Part shown: piece by piece, positions 13,601-23,368 of the stretch
Layout of the letters: the number at the start of each line of letters is the position of its first letter
Numbering within the stretch: the stretch's first letter is position 1
Source: Pocillopora verrucosa
Lineage: Eukaryota > Cnidaria > Anthozoa > Scleractinia > Pocilloporidae
Direction of reading: 5' to 3'
Assembly: GCF_036669915.1 (NCBI RefSeq)
Contig: NC_089324.1
Coordinates: 8,687,244-8,751,243, forward strand
DNA: 64,000 bases
Position numbers and translations under genes: made by a program
Notes under the pieces: model-generated
Databases searched by the model: none
Seen by the model: only the letters and a program-made list of their open reading frames with translations
What the model was told of the DNA's origin: nothing

Positions 13601-16600
13601 ATTGTTCAATGGTAGACCATGGAACACAATTTTCACAGATGCCTTACATTGTTATTTAGAATATCTAAGTTATGATCACAGAGCTGTGACTACAACTGAT
13701 GTTAAAGTAATGAAATCCCTTGCAAGAATCTAATTTGCTGAGCAAAATGAAAGACATATTGTTAGGAAAGTCTTAAGGGCTAAATTTACTTAAAATTTTT
13801 TCAACTAATCAATCCTTAATTCGGTAAGAGTACTTCATTGTCACTAGTTTTATCATATTGCTCAGTTAGTATGTGTGCTATTATTGGTCAATTTAGTGGC
13901 CATATTTTACTGTTATGGCCCACTGAATTAAAAAGTTCGTTTGTATTGAAATCTTCTCCTTGCATTTTAAAGACTTGTTTTCTTGCTCTTTACTGTAACT
14001 GTAACTAGGAGGAGGTAGTGTGGCCAAGTGGTCAGGGTACTGGATTTGTAATCTGGTGGGCCCAGGTTCAAGTCCCTCACCCTACTGCTCACTGAATTTG
14101 CTCTCAGTCCCCCCGAGTTCAACTCTTTAGCTGTGCTGTGTAAATAGCCAACTAGTCTGACTGCTGCCAATTGAGATTTTCAAGCACTTTATGTACTTTA
14201 TGTACTTAATTAGAAATATTTGTTTCTCTCTCTTCTTATATTGTAAAGCACTTGGAGGCTGGCAATATGTGCTATATAAATTGTCAATTGAATTCAATTT
14301 TTACCTCATTTTTTTCCACTTAGATTTATGGCCTGTGTGCGTTGTGCTTTGGCCATAAATTTGAGTTGAAAAATATTTTTCCGTAATCAACAGTACAGAC
14401 CTACACTCAGTTAGTATCAGCAAGAGGTATATAGTTACTTTGTGGTGACAGTAGTACTTAGCAACAAAACAAGCTTACCTGTATGTTTTTTCTTTTAGTT
14501 TGTTTACAACCTCACACTTACCAAATATCACACAATAGATAGCAAGTAGCATAACCAATCAGATTGCATCATTAGTGATAGAAAAATGCTAGTAGGCTTA
14601 TACAAACTGTAATAGTGGTACACAAAATACTACACTACGGTTGTAAGAGTAGTGCAGTGTAATTAAATTAGTTCAAGTTGTATAGTGGTAGAACTGTCAT
14701 GCAGTGTCTGTTAAAAAGCAATTTTATTTCTGATCAATCTCTTACCTGCATTAGGTAGATCGACAATACTCTTGAGCCAAAAGTAACACCAGACAATGTC
14801 CAGACAAAGGATACCATAATTATCAACAGCAGTAAGAATCTGAGCCCTGCAATGACTGTATGTGGAACACATGCATTAAAAAGAATTTAGTTATAACTTC
14901 CACATCCCAGTCTTTCCCCACTAACTGAAAATGTCAAATGAAAAAGCATCATCCACAATCCCAAATAAAATACATAAATGCAACTATACCCAGAAGAATT
15001 CTTTTGTAATGGAATTAAGTAAATGCTTATTTTCCATACTATTTTCTATAGGTGCTGTAAAGGAGAATTTGTTTAACAATCAAGAGCTTCTTTAGTTGGT
15101 GATCATTTTATGTATTCTCATGACCTTTATTTTTGATCACACAACATGATCAAAGCAAATAAGTCCAGCTTCAAAAATTATTTAGTGTTTATAAAACATT
15201 TTCCAATGAGCTGAATTACTTGTGCATTTTAATTAGTTCTTACTTATGATTAACTGGAGGACAGACCCATAAATGATGTCACCATAAACAATTTTTTTAT
15301 TCTTTTAAAATTAATTAAACAAAGTAAATAGATCCAATGTGCTTGTGGTTCTGTTCAGTAATAGATCACACATAATCACTAATTTAAACTTTTCTTACCA
15401 CATTTTGTAATCTATTACTGAAAATTTTTATAAAATAATCATTTACACTTTGCATTACCTGAATTCCTTTTCTGCCTCAAGGAGTAATAAAAGAGCCTCA
15501 GGGTAGTTTCTCTTTTTAAGAACACTTCGTCCTTTTTCGTGCAACGTAAGAGCCAGAGCCAAAGCCTGCACAGTAAAAACAAAAGGAATTAATAAGTAAC
15601 GTTGCAAAATAACGGCAATAATGAAATATTTTTTTGCAATTGTGACAGATTACTAAAACATTGATGAAAAATTTCAAAAATGGTCACAAAGTTCACAAGC
15701 TTTCAACATTGTTAATCCACTATACAGGTAGTTCTCTTTGTTACCTTTCTTTCATTTTCAGGCAGCTGAATTGGACGACCTTCTTGATCACTAATCTCCA
15801 GGAAAAACCTGTCATCTTTAAGATCTGGCAAAATGTGAAAGAAACTGAATTTATTTAATAAATACAGTGAAGCTTTGCCATCAGTGTAATTAACTTCTTA
15901 TTAAGACAAATGGTGGGTTACTTCAAGTCACAGCAACTTGCAGAGTTTAAATCTATAGTGCCTCTTTCACAGATAAAGTGAAGATAACATGGAACTAATG
16001 TAACTCATTTACAAAAGATTTTGCAAAGTATACTTGCTTTCAGTTCTCTCTCATTACATGGTAAATCTAAGTCCTCAAGATTTCACTATTGTATCAAACT
16101 ACTCACTGTCTTGTCTATTTGACAATGCCTCAGCAGCTTGTCTAGTTCTGGACACATTTTCTCTTGCCTCATCCTTCCCTTGCCACTGATTCTCCATTTC
16201 AGCACTTGACTTTGACAACAGAAGCACCATGATCTGACTGTTGTTCTTCAAATTCTGACTCTCAAGAGATTTGTCTGTTTAAAAAGGGTAGAAGCCCTAA
16301 GTCATTGGTGGAAGTCATTATTTGCTGAGAGAGAAGCCAAGTACCCAACATCACCATAGTTTATCCCCGAGATGCTTCCTTCAACCCTTTAACTCCCAAG
16401 TTCTGATTTTTAATTCTTCTCTCTAACTACTACACATTTCTGTGTATATCAGTTACAAGAATTAAGTATTGGATCAAGACAACAACTTCTATCTGACCTG
16501 TTTGCTGAATAACGCATGGATATTTTAGGGAGAACTTACATGTTAATCATTTCTGAGAGTTAAAGGGTTAGAAGCCACAAGGGGTATAACTAAGCAGTAA

Positions 16601-18716
16601 GACCTTTGCAAGTTACCTCTAAAGGCCTATTTACACGGCACGACTTTGTCGCATGCGACAAGCTTACGACAGGCCTACGACATGACTTAAGAGTCGTAAG
16701 CGAGTTGTAGGTTTGATTTACACGAAACAATTCATGTCGTAAGCCTGTCGTAAGCTTGTCGCATGCGACAAAGTCGTACCGTGTAAATAGGCCCTAACAT
16801 TTCTTCAGCCTAAAGTTTGCAGGTTGTAAGAGATAGTGGGTAAAACACGGTCAATGAGAGTAAGGTCAAGGTCTCACCCATGAGAAAATCAATGATGCTG
16901 GCAGAGGACCCAGATCACTAACAACAACTGTTTGTCAAAATTAAAAATTACATTATTTCAACCTTCTCAGATTAGCAACTGCATAAATGGTAAGTGACAT
17001 GATTTTGTGCATTTGACATCAACTCAGGCATCCAGTAATGATACCCAATCTGAAATCTCACTAGTGATTGCACATTTCTAAATATTAAGTGACCTAGACA
17101 AGTATAGTAAATATAGTATATAATTGTTTCCAGTTATTGTCAAAAGTACAATTAGGGTTAGTAAAAAGAGTAGATCAAACTTCTTGCTTATAAGTCTATC
17201 CTTGGCTAATGAAAAAAAAAATACATAATAATTTCCTGCACTAATTGGAAACTTCTTTTTGAAGCAGAAGGTGACCTCCTGGAAATACTCTCGATCCATA
17301 ATTTCCTGTATTAAATATTTGGCACTCTAATGAAAGACCTGTCTAGCTCAGGAGGTTCCTAGAAAATCGGAATTAACTCATGTAACTCTACAATCCAAAA
17401 ACAAGCAGCAAGTTTAAATCATACTGTGCTCAGTAATTATGAGCTATACTTTTGTTTCAACACACCATCACATATAACATGTCCTTTACATAAAAGTTTC
17501 ATTTTTTCAGCATCCAGACCAGTTTCTTTTTTCAAGCTGAAAGGAAAAATAACATATCAAAAACATGTATTAATTAATTGAGTATTGGAATCAACTTAAA
17601 CCCAGATTTGCTTGTAACACGTAATGAAATTTGTAAATTAAAAACACATATACCTTCTTCTAAAATCTTCCCCTGTAACATGTAAACCAGTTTGTATTTG
17701 CAATCTGTTGTTTATCCCTTGAGGAATACTGCCAGTAAAGTGAACCTTGATGGTTGCAATTCCTGATTTAGCAAACCTTTGCTCTGTCTGAAGCTTTGTC
17801 ACAGCACGAATTCTTAACTGTTCTAGTGCTTCAAAAATTTCTTCTGCAGATTCATTTAGAGCTTCAGAATACTGGTTTATTAATTCCTATAAAAGAAAAG
17901 AAAACAATTTTTCCAAAGTTTTTAGATAGAAATAGTAGAGATGGTAATTTTTTTTTTTTAAAACAGAGATGGTAAGCTTTTTCAAAGTGTCAGCTTATCA
18001 TCAATTTATATTACAAATAAGAGATACTCTGTCACCTGAAAACCAAATTTACCCCAGTTGCCCAAGGGGAATGGGATAATTAAAGACACTACATGAATGG
18101 CAGGTATTGCATTAAGCAATCCATATTCTGCTATCCAGTAGATAATATGATCTTTAATTTAATTCCTCAGTAAGTACATGAACTATGATTGGTCAATTTA
18201 GCAGGCTGTATTTCTCTGTGTGGCCCACTAAATTTAACAGAGAATATGATTGGTTTAGAAAGTATGCCCTCTACTTCAAGCACGCATTCATTGGTTCAAA
18301 TATGTCCCTTTTTTCTCGTCTTCTTTTATTTTTGGTAAATGATGATGCGCCATGATGAGTTTGAATGCAAGATAAAGAAATATTCAAGCCAAAACTAATT
18401 TAATTAAAACTGAACCACAATGTACAATTCATTCTTCCCCATAGGTCATCTGTTTCTAACATATTTTTGCAAACTGAAATACGCTACCACATGAGATATC
18501 AATCCAGTGATAATAAAGATGAACTGATTTAAAGCTAAAACGCGTCAAGCGTAGTCTGTAATATCGGACTTTCACTAAGATATTTACCTCCGGGTAGATT
18601 CCTGGAAGGTCGTTTGAGACAGTGTAAGGTGGAAGCCACAGCTTTATGTTTTCAGCACGTAATTTGTCTCTGATTTGATCTAAAATTCTATTAAAATGAG
18701 GGTTTTGTTCTGCCAT
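1672..18716 (-). CDS. NUB1: NEDD8 ultimate buster 1 (NUB1), 17 exons
   Basis: Adaptor that binds NEDD8 and FAT10 and steers them to the proteasome (family knowledge). Exons, minus strand: 18716-18588, 17886-17654, 17536-17466, 16274-16107, 15824-15745, 15565-15459, 14846-14746, 13531-13455, 12636-12529, 12161-12110, 11571-11471, 10801-10713, 9787-9682, 9104-9061, 8729-8678, 7959-7824, 1877-1672. All junctions are GT-AG and the phases close to a 619-residue protein; human NUB1 is about 615. Visible parts: N-terminal KLWLPPYT motif; ubiquitin-like domain in exons 2-4; helical core with LDIVWCYF in exon 7; three UBA domains near residues 371-409, 440-477 and 501-539, each with a MGF-type loop; a charged coil between UBA1 and UBA2; an acidic C-terminus with the family's VEAVNE- and IVEY-like ends. 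The start is the ATG at 18716; the in-frame codon 18 bases upstream is TTG. Donor and phase at exon 3/4 were chosen to keep the ubiquitin-like domain intact. Intron 16 (1878-7823) hosts a separate gene. Confidence 0.93.
1878..7823 (-). other. NUB1 intron 16 (5.9 kb)
   Basis: Apart from the nested GPCR gene at 3630-4559 I see no convincing exon. Several open frames of 60-90 codons occur (for example at 2141, 2887, 5361 and 6311), but they lack recognisable family motifs and paired splice sites. A perfect palindrome ATGACGTCAT (CREB/ATF-type core) lies at 7196-7205; this may be chance. Confidence 0.6.
3630..4559 (+). CDS. Rhodopsin-family (class A) GPCR, intronless
   Basis: A single uninterrupted frame of 309 codons predicts a seven-helix receptor of the plasma membrane. 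Visible landmarks: Asn38 in helix 1, Asp63 in helix 2 (IADLL), ERF at 116-118 in place of the DRY motif at the end of helix 3, the helix 6 motif VLCFAP (residues 224-229), and NPVIY at 260-264 in helix 7. A basic third loop (residues 189-212) and a 40-residue tail follow the class A plan. The second extracellular loop is very short (around residues 156-160) and has no cysteine, so the usual disulfide to helix 3 is probably absent. An AATAAA signal lies at 4604-4609, 45 bp past the stop. The gene is in NUB1 intron 16 on the opposite strand. Intronless class A receptors are common in cnidarians. The ligand is unknown; I cannot place it in a named subfamily. Confidence 0.88.
   Translation: MDGNYSVMSDRGCSYHFTTGVFLTIANIITTILGTFFNVLILVTSSRLHSVSNLFIINLTIADLLVCAAALPLNSVWTVQKTHGICVSQGVLYSRRVILSLSSSASLLILSWVSIERFVVISRPLRHKFYITTRRIRIVLAITWTCSLMYGAVAAFDDNVFITIFSTTATVTCSVVVTACYLHIFVVVWRQRRSQTELQRSQYQSQALEKQVAKTMALVIGVFVLCFAPLTIARQTVTKTSHGALHDGLLLLALSHSAVNPVIYFLRFRDYRAALKRIVYCKSIQVEYSRNSDKTCLDNNQTELCQIVS
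8118..8337. repeat. MITE-like element, about 220 bp (copy 1)
   Basis: Starts with AACCCTCGTTAACTCTGTAC and ends with TTTTAGGGGTTAAAGGTT, which are roughly inverted. The core ATTCTCCATACTGTTCTCTA ... GGAGAATTCGTTTAACAAT recurs at 8872-8946 and, more diverged, at 15030-15115. No coding capacity, so a non-autonomous DNA transposon is likely. It lies in NUB1 intron 15. Confidence 0.75.
8872..8946. repeat. MITE-like core (copy 2, partial)
   Basis: Matches the core of the element at 8118-8337: ATTCTCCCTACTGTTCTCTA then GGGAGAATTCGTTTAACAAT. The outer ends are missing. It lies in NUB1 intron 14, just upstream (transcript sense) of exon 15. Confidence 0.75.
9169..9581. mobile_element. Inverted-repeat DNA element, about 413 bp
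   Basis: The left end (9169-9199) and right end (9551-9581) are inverted repeats matching at 28 of 31 positions and share the block GAAGCTTCAACA next to a C run. No transposase frame is seen, so this is a MITE-type element. A related but diverged left half lies at about 11037-11230. It sits in NUB1 intron 13. Confidence 0.75.
9862..9940 (-). repeat. tRNA-derived SINE head
   Basis: On the minus strand an A-box-like stretch (TAGCACAGTGGCAGAGCA) and a B box (GGTTCGACTCC) lie at tRNA spacing, flanked by GAGTCTC and an imperfect 3' partner. The anticodon arm does not pair well. A second, diverged copy follows at 10160-10232. Confidence 0.65.
10024..10091. repeat. 24-bp tandem repeat
   Basis: The unit GAAGATGTAAATGGTGATG plus TGAAT (24 bp) is repeated about two and a half times between two tRNA-like SINE heads in NUB1 intron 12. 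Probably an expanded SINE internal segment. Confidence 0.8.
10160..10232 (-). repeat. tRNA-derived SINE head (second copy)
   Basis: Minus strand: A-box-like AAGCTCAGTGGTAGAGCATA and B-box GGTTCGAAT, with the same middle segment (ACTAATCGGAAGGTC) as the head at 9862-9940. The two are members of one SINE family. Confidence 0.65.
11037..11230. repeat. Diverged half of the 9169-9581 element
   Basis: CGATTCGAAGCTTTAACATT, then a later CCAAAATTGTGTT-containing stretch, follow the order seen in the left half of the element at 9169. The right inverted repeat is not found. It lies in NUB1 intron 11. Confidence 0.55.
11603..11935. mobile_element. Probable MITE with AATAAGCGCC subrepeats
   Basis: The left side has several AAGCG or AATAAGCGCC repeats (about 11618-11662). 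The right side has ATAAGCGCCCCTCC and ends in CACTTATGTGAGGAAATACGG. The two ends are imperfectly inverted. The outer TACCGTA-TTTCC motif resembles the end of the larger element at 36858-37824. In NUB1 intron 10. Confidence 0.5.
12873..12901 (+). repeat. Homopolymer C run followed by A run
   Basis: About 19 C followed by about 10 A. The open frames read through it on both strands (runs of Pro or Gly) are low-complexity artefacts. It lies in NUB1 intron 8. Confidence 0.9.
14011..14290 (+). repeat. tRNA-derived SINE, near full length
   Basis: The head (14011-14090) has an A-box-like stretch (GTGGCCAAGTGGTCAGGGTA) and a B-box-like CAGGTTCAAGTCC. A body of about 170 bp follows, ending in TTGTAAAGCACTTGGAGG and GCTATATAAATT, a tail type seen in many animal SINEs and their partner LINEs. 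It lies in NUB1 intron 7. Confidence 0.75.
15030..15165. repeat. MITE-like core (copy 3)
   Basis: Shares CCATACTATTTTCTAT, GGAGAATTTGTTTAACAATC and a following TTAGTTGGTGATCA stretch with the element at 8118-8337. More diverged; ends not clear. It lies in NUB1 intron 6. Confidence 0.6.
16381..16570. mobile_element. MITE, ends AACCCTTTAACTCCCA, diverged copy
   Basis: Begins AACCCTTTAACTCCCAAG and ends GAGAGTTAAAGGGTTA, a clear inverted pair. The termini match elements at 43571-43781 and 58301-58511, though the internal sequence differs. It lies in NUB1 intron 3. Confidence 0.75.
16624..16793. mobile_element. Foldback element with 62-bp inverted arms
   Basis: Arms 16624-16685 and 16732-16793 are inverted repeats matching at 60 of 62 positions, separated by a 46-bp loop. 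The outer ends are GGCCTATTTACACGG. Inside each arm is a shorter palindrome, TTGTCGCATGCGACAA. As RNA this would form a long hairpin. The high arm identity suggests recent insertion or arm correction. It lies in NUB1 intron 3. Confidence 0.93.
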
Positions 18717-19126
18717 AGCACCGTTCTCTTTCAACGGAGAGGGCGAAAGAAATAAGAAAACTAGGGAACAGCCTTACAAAAGATGAGTTCGCAGAATCTT
18801 GTTTTGGCTTAAAAGATAAACCGCTGCCAAGAAAGATCGTAGTATACGCCTGCGTGAATGATCGAGCTACCCCTCACAGCTAACATACGATGGGAGAAGC
18901 GTTGATCCGGTGAATTGAAGAAATGAAATGAATCCAAACGTAATGAGATGAACATAAAAATTCAACAGGCTATTTTTCAATTAGAAAGTTGCCCAAGCAA
19001 CTCTCAAAGTAGTTCGTTGAATAGTGCTGAAAATTGTAGTTCTAGTCTGTTTGAGGCATGTTAATTGTGATGAAGACTGCGATAAGTTGATGAAAACATG
19101 GTATAAGCTGTAACCTGCCTTTCTCC
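18717..19126. promoter_or_regulatory. Shared head-to-head promoter region of NUB1 and the tubulin gene
   Basis: The two start codons (18716 minus, 19127 plus) are 410 bp apart on opposite strands. No TATA box at a fixed place stands out. The short divergent spacer suggests a bidirectional promoter; this is inference from spacing only. Confidence 0.5.
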
Positions 19127-19796
19127 ATGTCATCGATCGTGCTTCTAGTTGGCCAATGTGGAAATCAAGTCGGTCACGAACTTATGCGTTTGATTGACAA
19201 GAGTGACGCTCACCCTCTGAGCCACAGGGATGGGAAGCTGAGGTGTGTCTGTGTGGACAGTGAGTCTAAGGTCATTGGACATAACTACCGTGAAGATTCA
19301 AGATCCAGTAAATTGTACAGGGAAGGAAACATGATCAGTGGACTGAGAGGACGAGGAAATAACTGGGCATTAGGGTACCATGGTCTCAGTGGGGAAACTG
19401 AAGACACTTCATTGTTACACAGGGCTATGGAAATTGTGAGGAAAGAAGTAGAAAGATGTGATAATTATGCAGGTAACCATGAACCATTTTCTGATTCAGT
19501 GAGATAAAGCAGTTTACACCCCTGAAAACTTTCTGTTGGCAACTAAACTTACTCTGCATTGGAACAGTGCAATGAGAGCATTACATAATACCTGTCAATA
19601 AAATCTGTTTTTCGATTTGCTTCACCTTTCCTGCAGTATAGGAAAGGGATATAAAATAAAGCAGTTGAATAATAAATAACTTATTGGGTGTCTTGGTGCT
19701 TAATATTGCCAAGTAGTTTTACTCATTGTCTGCATTTTGACTTGCTCCACAGGCTGGTTAAAGTACTCAATGATACTACACACCAAAATGTCTAAT

Positions 19797-19839
<43 letters not shown>

Positions 19840-22800
19840 AAGAATACAACATAATGACTCAGCATAATGACTCAGTCAGGGCTTGGACCTGGACCTGGAC
19901 CTGGACCTTCTAAACCCAAAGTTACTCTTTTTCACAGATTGACTCATGTACTTTACATAAACTTAAACAAAATGGGTTGGTTGCCCATTAACGGAGATGC
20001 TTTAGGAAGGGGAGAAGTGTCATTTTTTTAGGCTGATCATGCATCATGAACACCATAAAGTGACCACAATGTATTGTTTACAGGGTTTGAGTTTAGCATG
20101 GGAAATAATTATCTGAAGTTCTGATAAAAATTCACAACTGTGTCAAAAAGGGGACCTCAATTACACTATACCTGAAAGTAAAAGTATATTGAATCTGTAA
20201 ATTTGAGTGATTACAGCATAAATAAGGTATGGAACTACTGAAAGGGCTCAGGAATGAAGATTACAACCCTCTGTTTTCATGTGTTTTTTTTTGTTTCTTT
20301 CTTTTTTGGTTTTCAATACTGTGAATATTGTTAATAAAGGAAAGTAAGGGGAAGGTTTGGATTAGCTTTTTGCTGGCCATACTTCCTTGTTATGAACTTT
20401 ACAGTTTTTCAGCATTTGTTCACTCTCCTATGCTAAAAAAAGAGGCTGTGATCATTTGTTGGAAAAGTTCTTAATCTTTAATACCAATTGAAAGTGATAT
20501 TAAAATTGGCATTTTTCTTTCAGGCACTATGGTGGTTCATAGTCTCACTGGTGGCACTGGGTCTGGTCTGGGTTCTCACTTGATCGAAACTTTAAGGGAT
20601 GCATACCCTCTGGCTCATGTCATGTCTGTTTCTGTATTGCCCCACTCAGCAGGTGACAGTCCTCTCCAACATTACAACTCTCTTCTCAGTTTGTCTACAT
20701 TACAATGGTAAGTAATATTGGCCAGCTCAAACACTATTTTTGCAATACTTTATTCTTTCCTACAACACACAATCCTTCTAACACACACTATACTTTATTT
20801 CATGCAAATCATTTTGCCATCTCCACCCGCAAATAGCAAAAGCTAGACGAGGCAGGCGGAGAGGAAAGGTTACAGCAGTCATAACAGATAATATAATAAT
20901 TGTAAAGTAACTAAATAAACTATCTGGATAAATAAGAACTACTGAAAAAAAAAAACAAAAAAACAAGCTAAAGTTACAAAATATATAGTCTTATAGAATG
21001 ATATTACAATCAAATTTACTACTAACAGAACTATCAATTATATACATTGAGTCGAGGATGCAGAATTTGCCATTTTTTGCAGGAGAATGGGCACTTCAAC
21101 ATAATCGTCCTCTGCTTCCATCATCGAGAGCAAAAAGTCATGAAAATTTTTCTTAAAAGCTCCTTTGGAGAGTTGACGAAATTCGTTAGGAATTGCGTTC
21201 CAAAGTTTAGCTCCAAACCTGGAAAAAGAATCTTGATTTAGATTCAGTCTTGAAGTTTGAACATAATAATTTCCAGACGAAGAAAACCTGGTCTCATGCC
21301 TGTGCTTTGAATTAGCTTTAGTGAAGAAATCACAGATGTTAGATGGAGCATTCATGCAGGAAACGTCAAACATTATAGAAGATACTTTTTCAGCATATAA
21401 CATTTGTAGGGGTAGAATTTTCGAGGAAATAAATAAAGGCACAGCATGGGCTCTAGGTTCAGAAAAGTACATCAAACGAAGGGCTCGTTTTTGAAGCACG
21501 AGGATTTTTTTTAAATGGGTTTTGGCAGCTTGACCCCAAGCCGCCAAACCATATGTCAGATGAGGCAAGATCAATGATTGATAAATATTTAAAAGGGTTG
21601 TATGTGGGACAATCAATTACTATCTGTACCCTCGATGTATGAGAAGTAGTTTAGTCTTCCTTACTTGACTGGCTTGATTTCTCACTTAAGTGCAGATCAT
21701 GGTTTTGATAATGGATCTGCCTTCCAGTTAATGTTCATACTTCAAATGGACCAGCCTGCAATTTCTGAAGCACATAAGAAAGATTATGCTTTAATTTATG
21801 ATTGTTGGGAAAGACTTTTGTATGTCTCTTGGAAAGGGAGATGGTTGGAAAGAAGGGATTCTTTTTATATTGTGGAAAGCCCGTAAACTACTCTTACAGC
21901 AAAGCGTTTTATCTATGGTAAATGAACTACCTATTCAGGTGATAACTTTCCTTGTCTTTCCCCTCACTTTTCAGTCATGCTGATGCAGTTCTATTGTTTA
22001 GCAATGATGACATTCTTCATCATATGGCAGCACACAGTGGACTGTTAACACGACAAAACCCATCGGGCTCCATCTCTCTCAAAGACATGAACCAATACAT
22101 TTCTATGAGCCTTGCTGGAGTGCTTCAACCTTTGGGAAGCAAACCCAAGCGTTTAAAAGGAAAGCTTAAGGAGAGGGGAGCGAAGGAAACGATCGGCAGC
22201 AAAAAAAGAAACGAAATATTTTACAAAGGTACAGAAACATCGTATAAAATGGACACCATAACAAAACAGCTTTCGTTTTCCCTTAATGAATCTCAAGACG
22301 AATCTGAAGTCATTCGCCACAGAGCCGTCTTTGGCAGTAGTCCTGGTTCCGCATCATCCATGTCGTCTAACGACTCCATTTTTAGTTCATATTCGTATTC
22401 AAGCGACACTGACAGCTTAACAGACATGTCAAGACAACCCAGATCTACTGCTTCAGCGCTTTTGCGCTACAGAGGAATCGTAAACCCTCTCGAGAAGAGA
22501 ACTTTCGAGAGTGGTGATAGTCGTCAGACTGAAAATTCTCCACCAGCAGTTGATGTACCAAGTGGAAATGAGCCATGGGAAATGTTCCGATCAATTTGTG
22601 CAGAGCCATCAAAGAAGTTTGCCACAGTACATCACATCGCCAAGTCGAAAGTTTCTTGGCAGAGCCTTACTCAGTCACTTATTCACTCAATTCGAAGATA
22701 TGATCGAAACGGTCTGCAGTTCTCAACCTTAGCCTCATTGCTTGTGGCTCGCGGGGACCATGATGGTTCTTTTACAGAGGTTTGGCCAAAGATTGAAGAT

Positions 22801-23334
22801 AAACTGAAAACCTCGCTGGGATTTGTGGATTGGAACCCATTTCCTATTGATTTCTGGATTAGTGAGTAACCTTTATTTTCAAAGTAACTTTTTTCGCTTC
22901 TCCAATCACAAGGAAAATTTTTAAAGATTAAGGGAGTCGCTTTTTTTTCTCAATACTTCAGGTGTTAACAAGTCGAGTGAATACTTTCTCAGCGCTTTCA
23001 TGTCTTTTCTCAATGGAAACAAAAGAAAACACAGGAGTAAGGAATTGGAGAAACAGAATTTCTTTCTCACGTCCTGTGCATGTCACAAAATCAGCTTGCA
23101 CAAGAAAGTAGCGCGTGCATCACCCGCTAATTTGAATATTTCATGCAAAGTTTCCTTAGAAATGAGTGTTGTACAAAGTAATATTATCTTCATTTGTTGC
23201 ATCTTAAACGTGCACTCACAAAATGTTTCACACCACAGCTAACGTCTCGTATCAAGACAATTTGGTTTTATTATATAAATACTATATATATACCGTTGTA
23301 CTAACTGCGTCTTCGTTTATAATACGTTTATATA

Positions 23335-23368
<34 letters not shown>

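Noticed and set aside
14011..14090. Functional tRNA gene with TGT anticodon
   Set aside because: Stems are poorly paired and a 170-bp SINE body with a typical tail follows directly.
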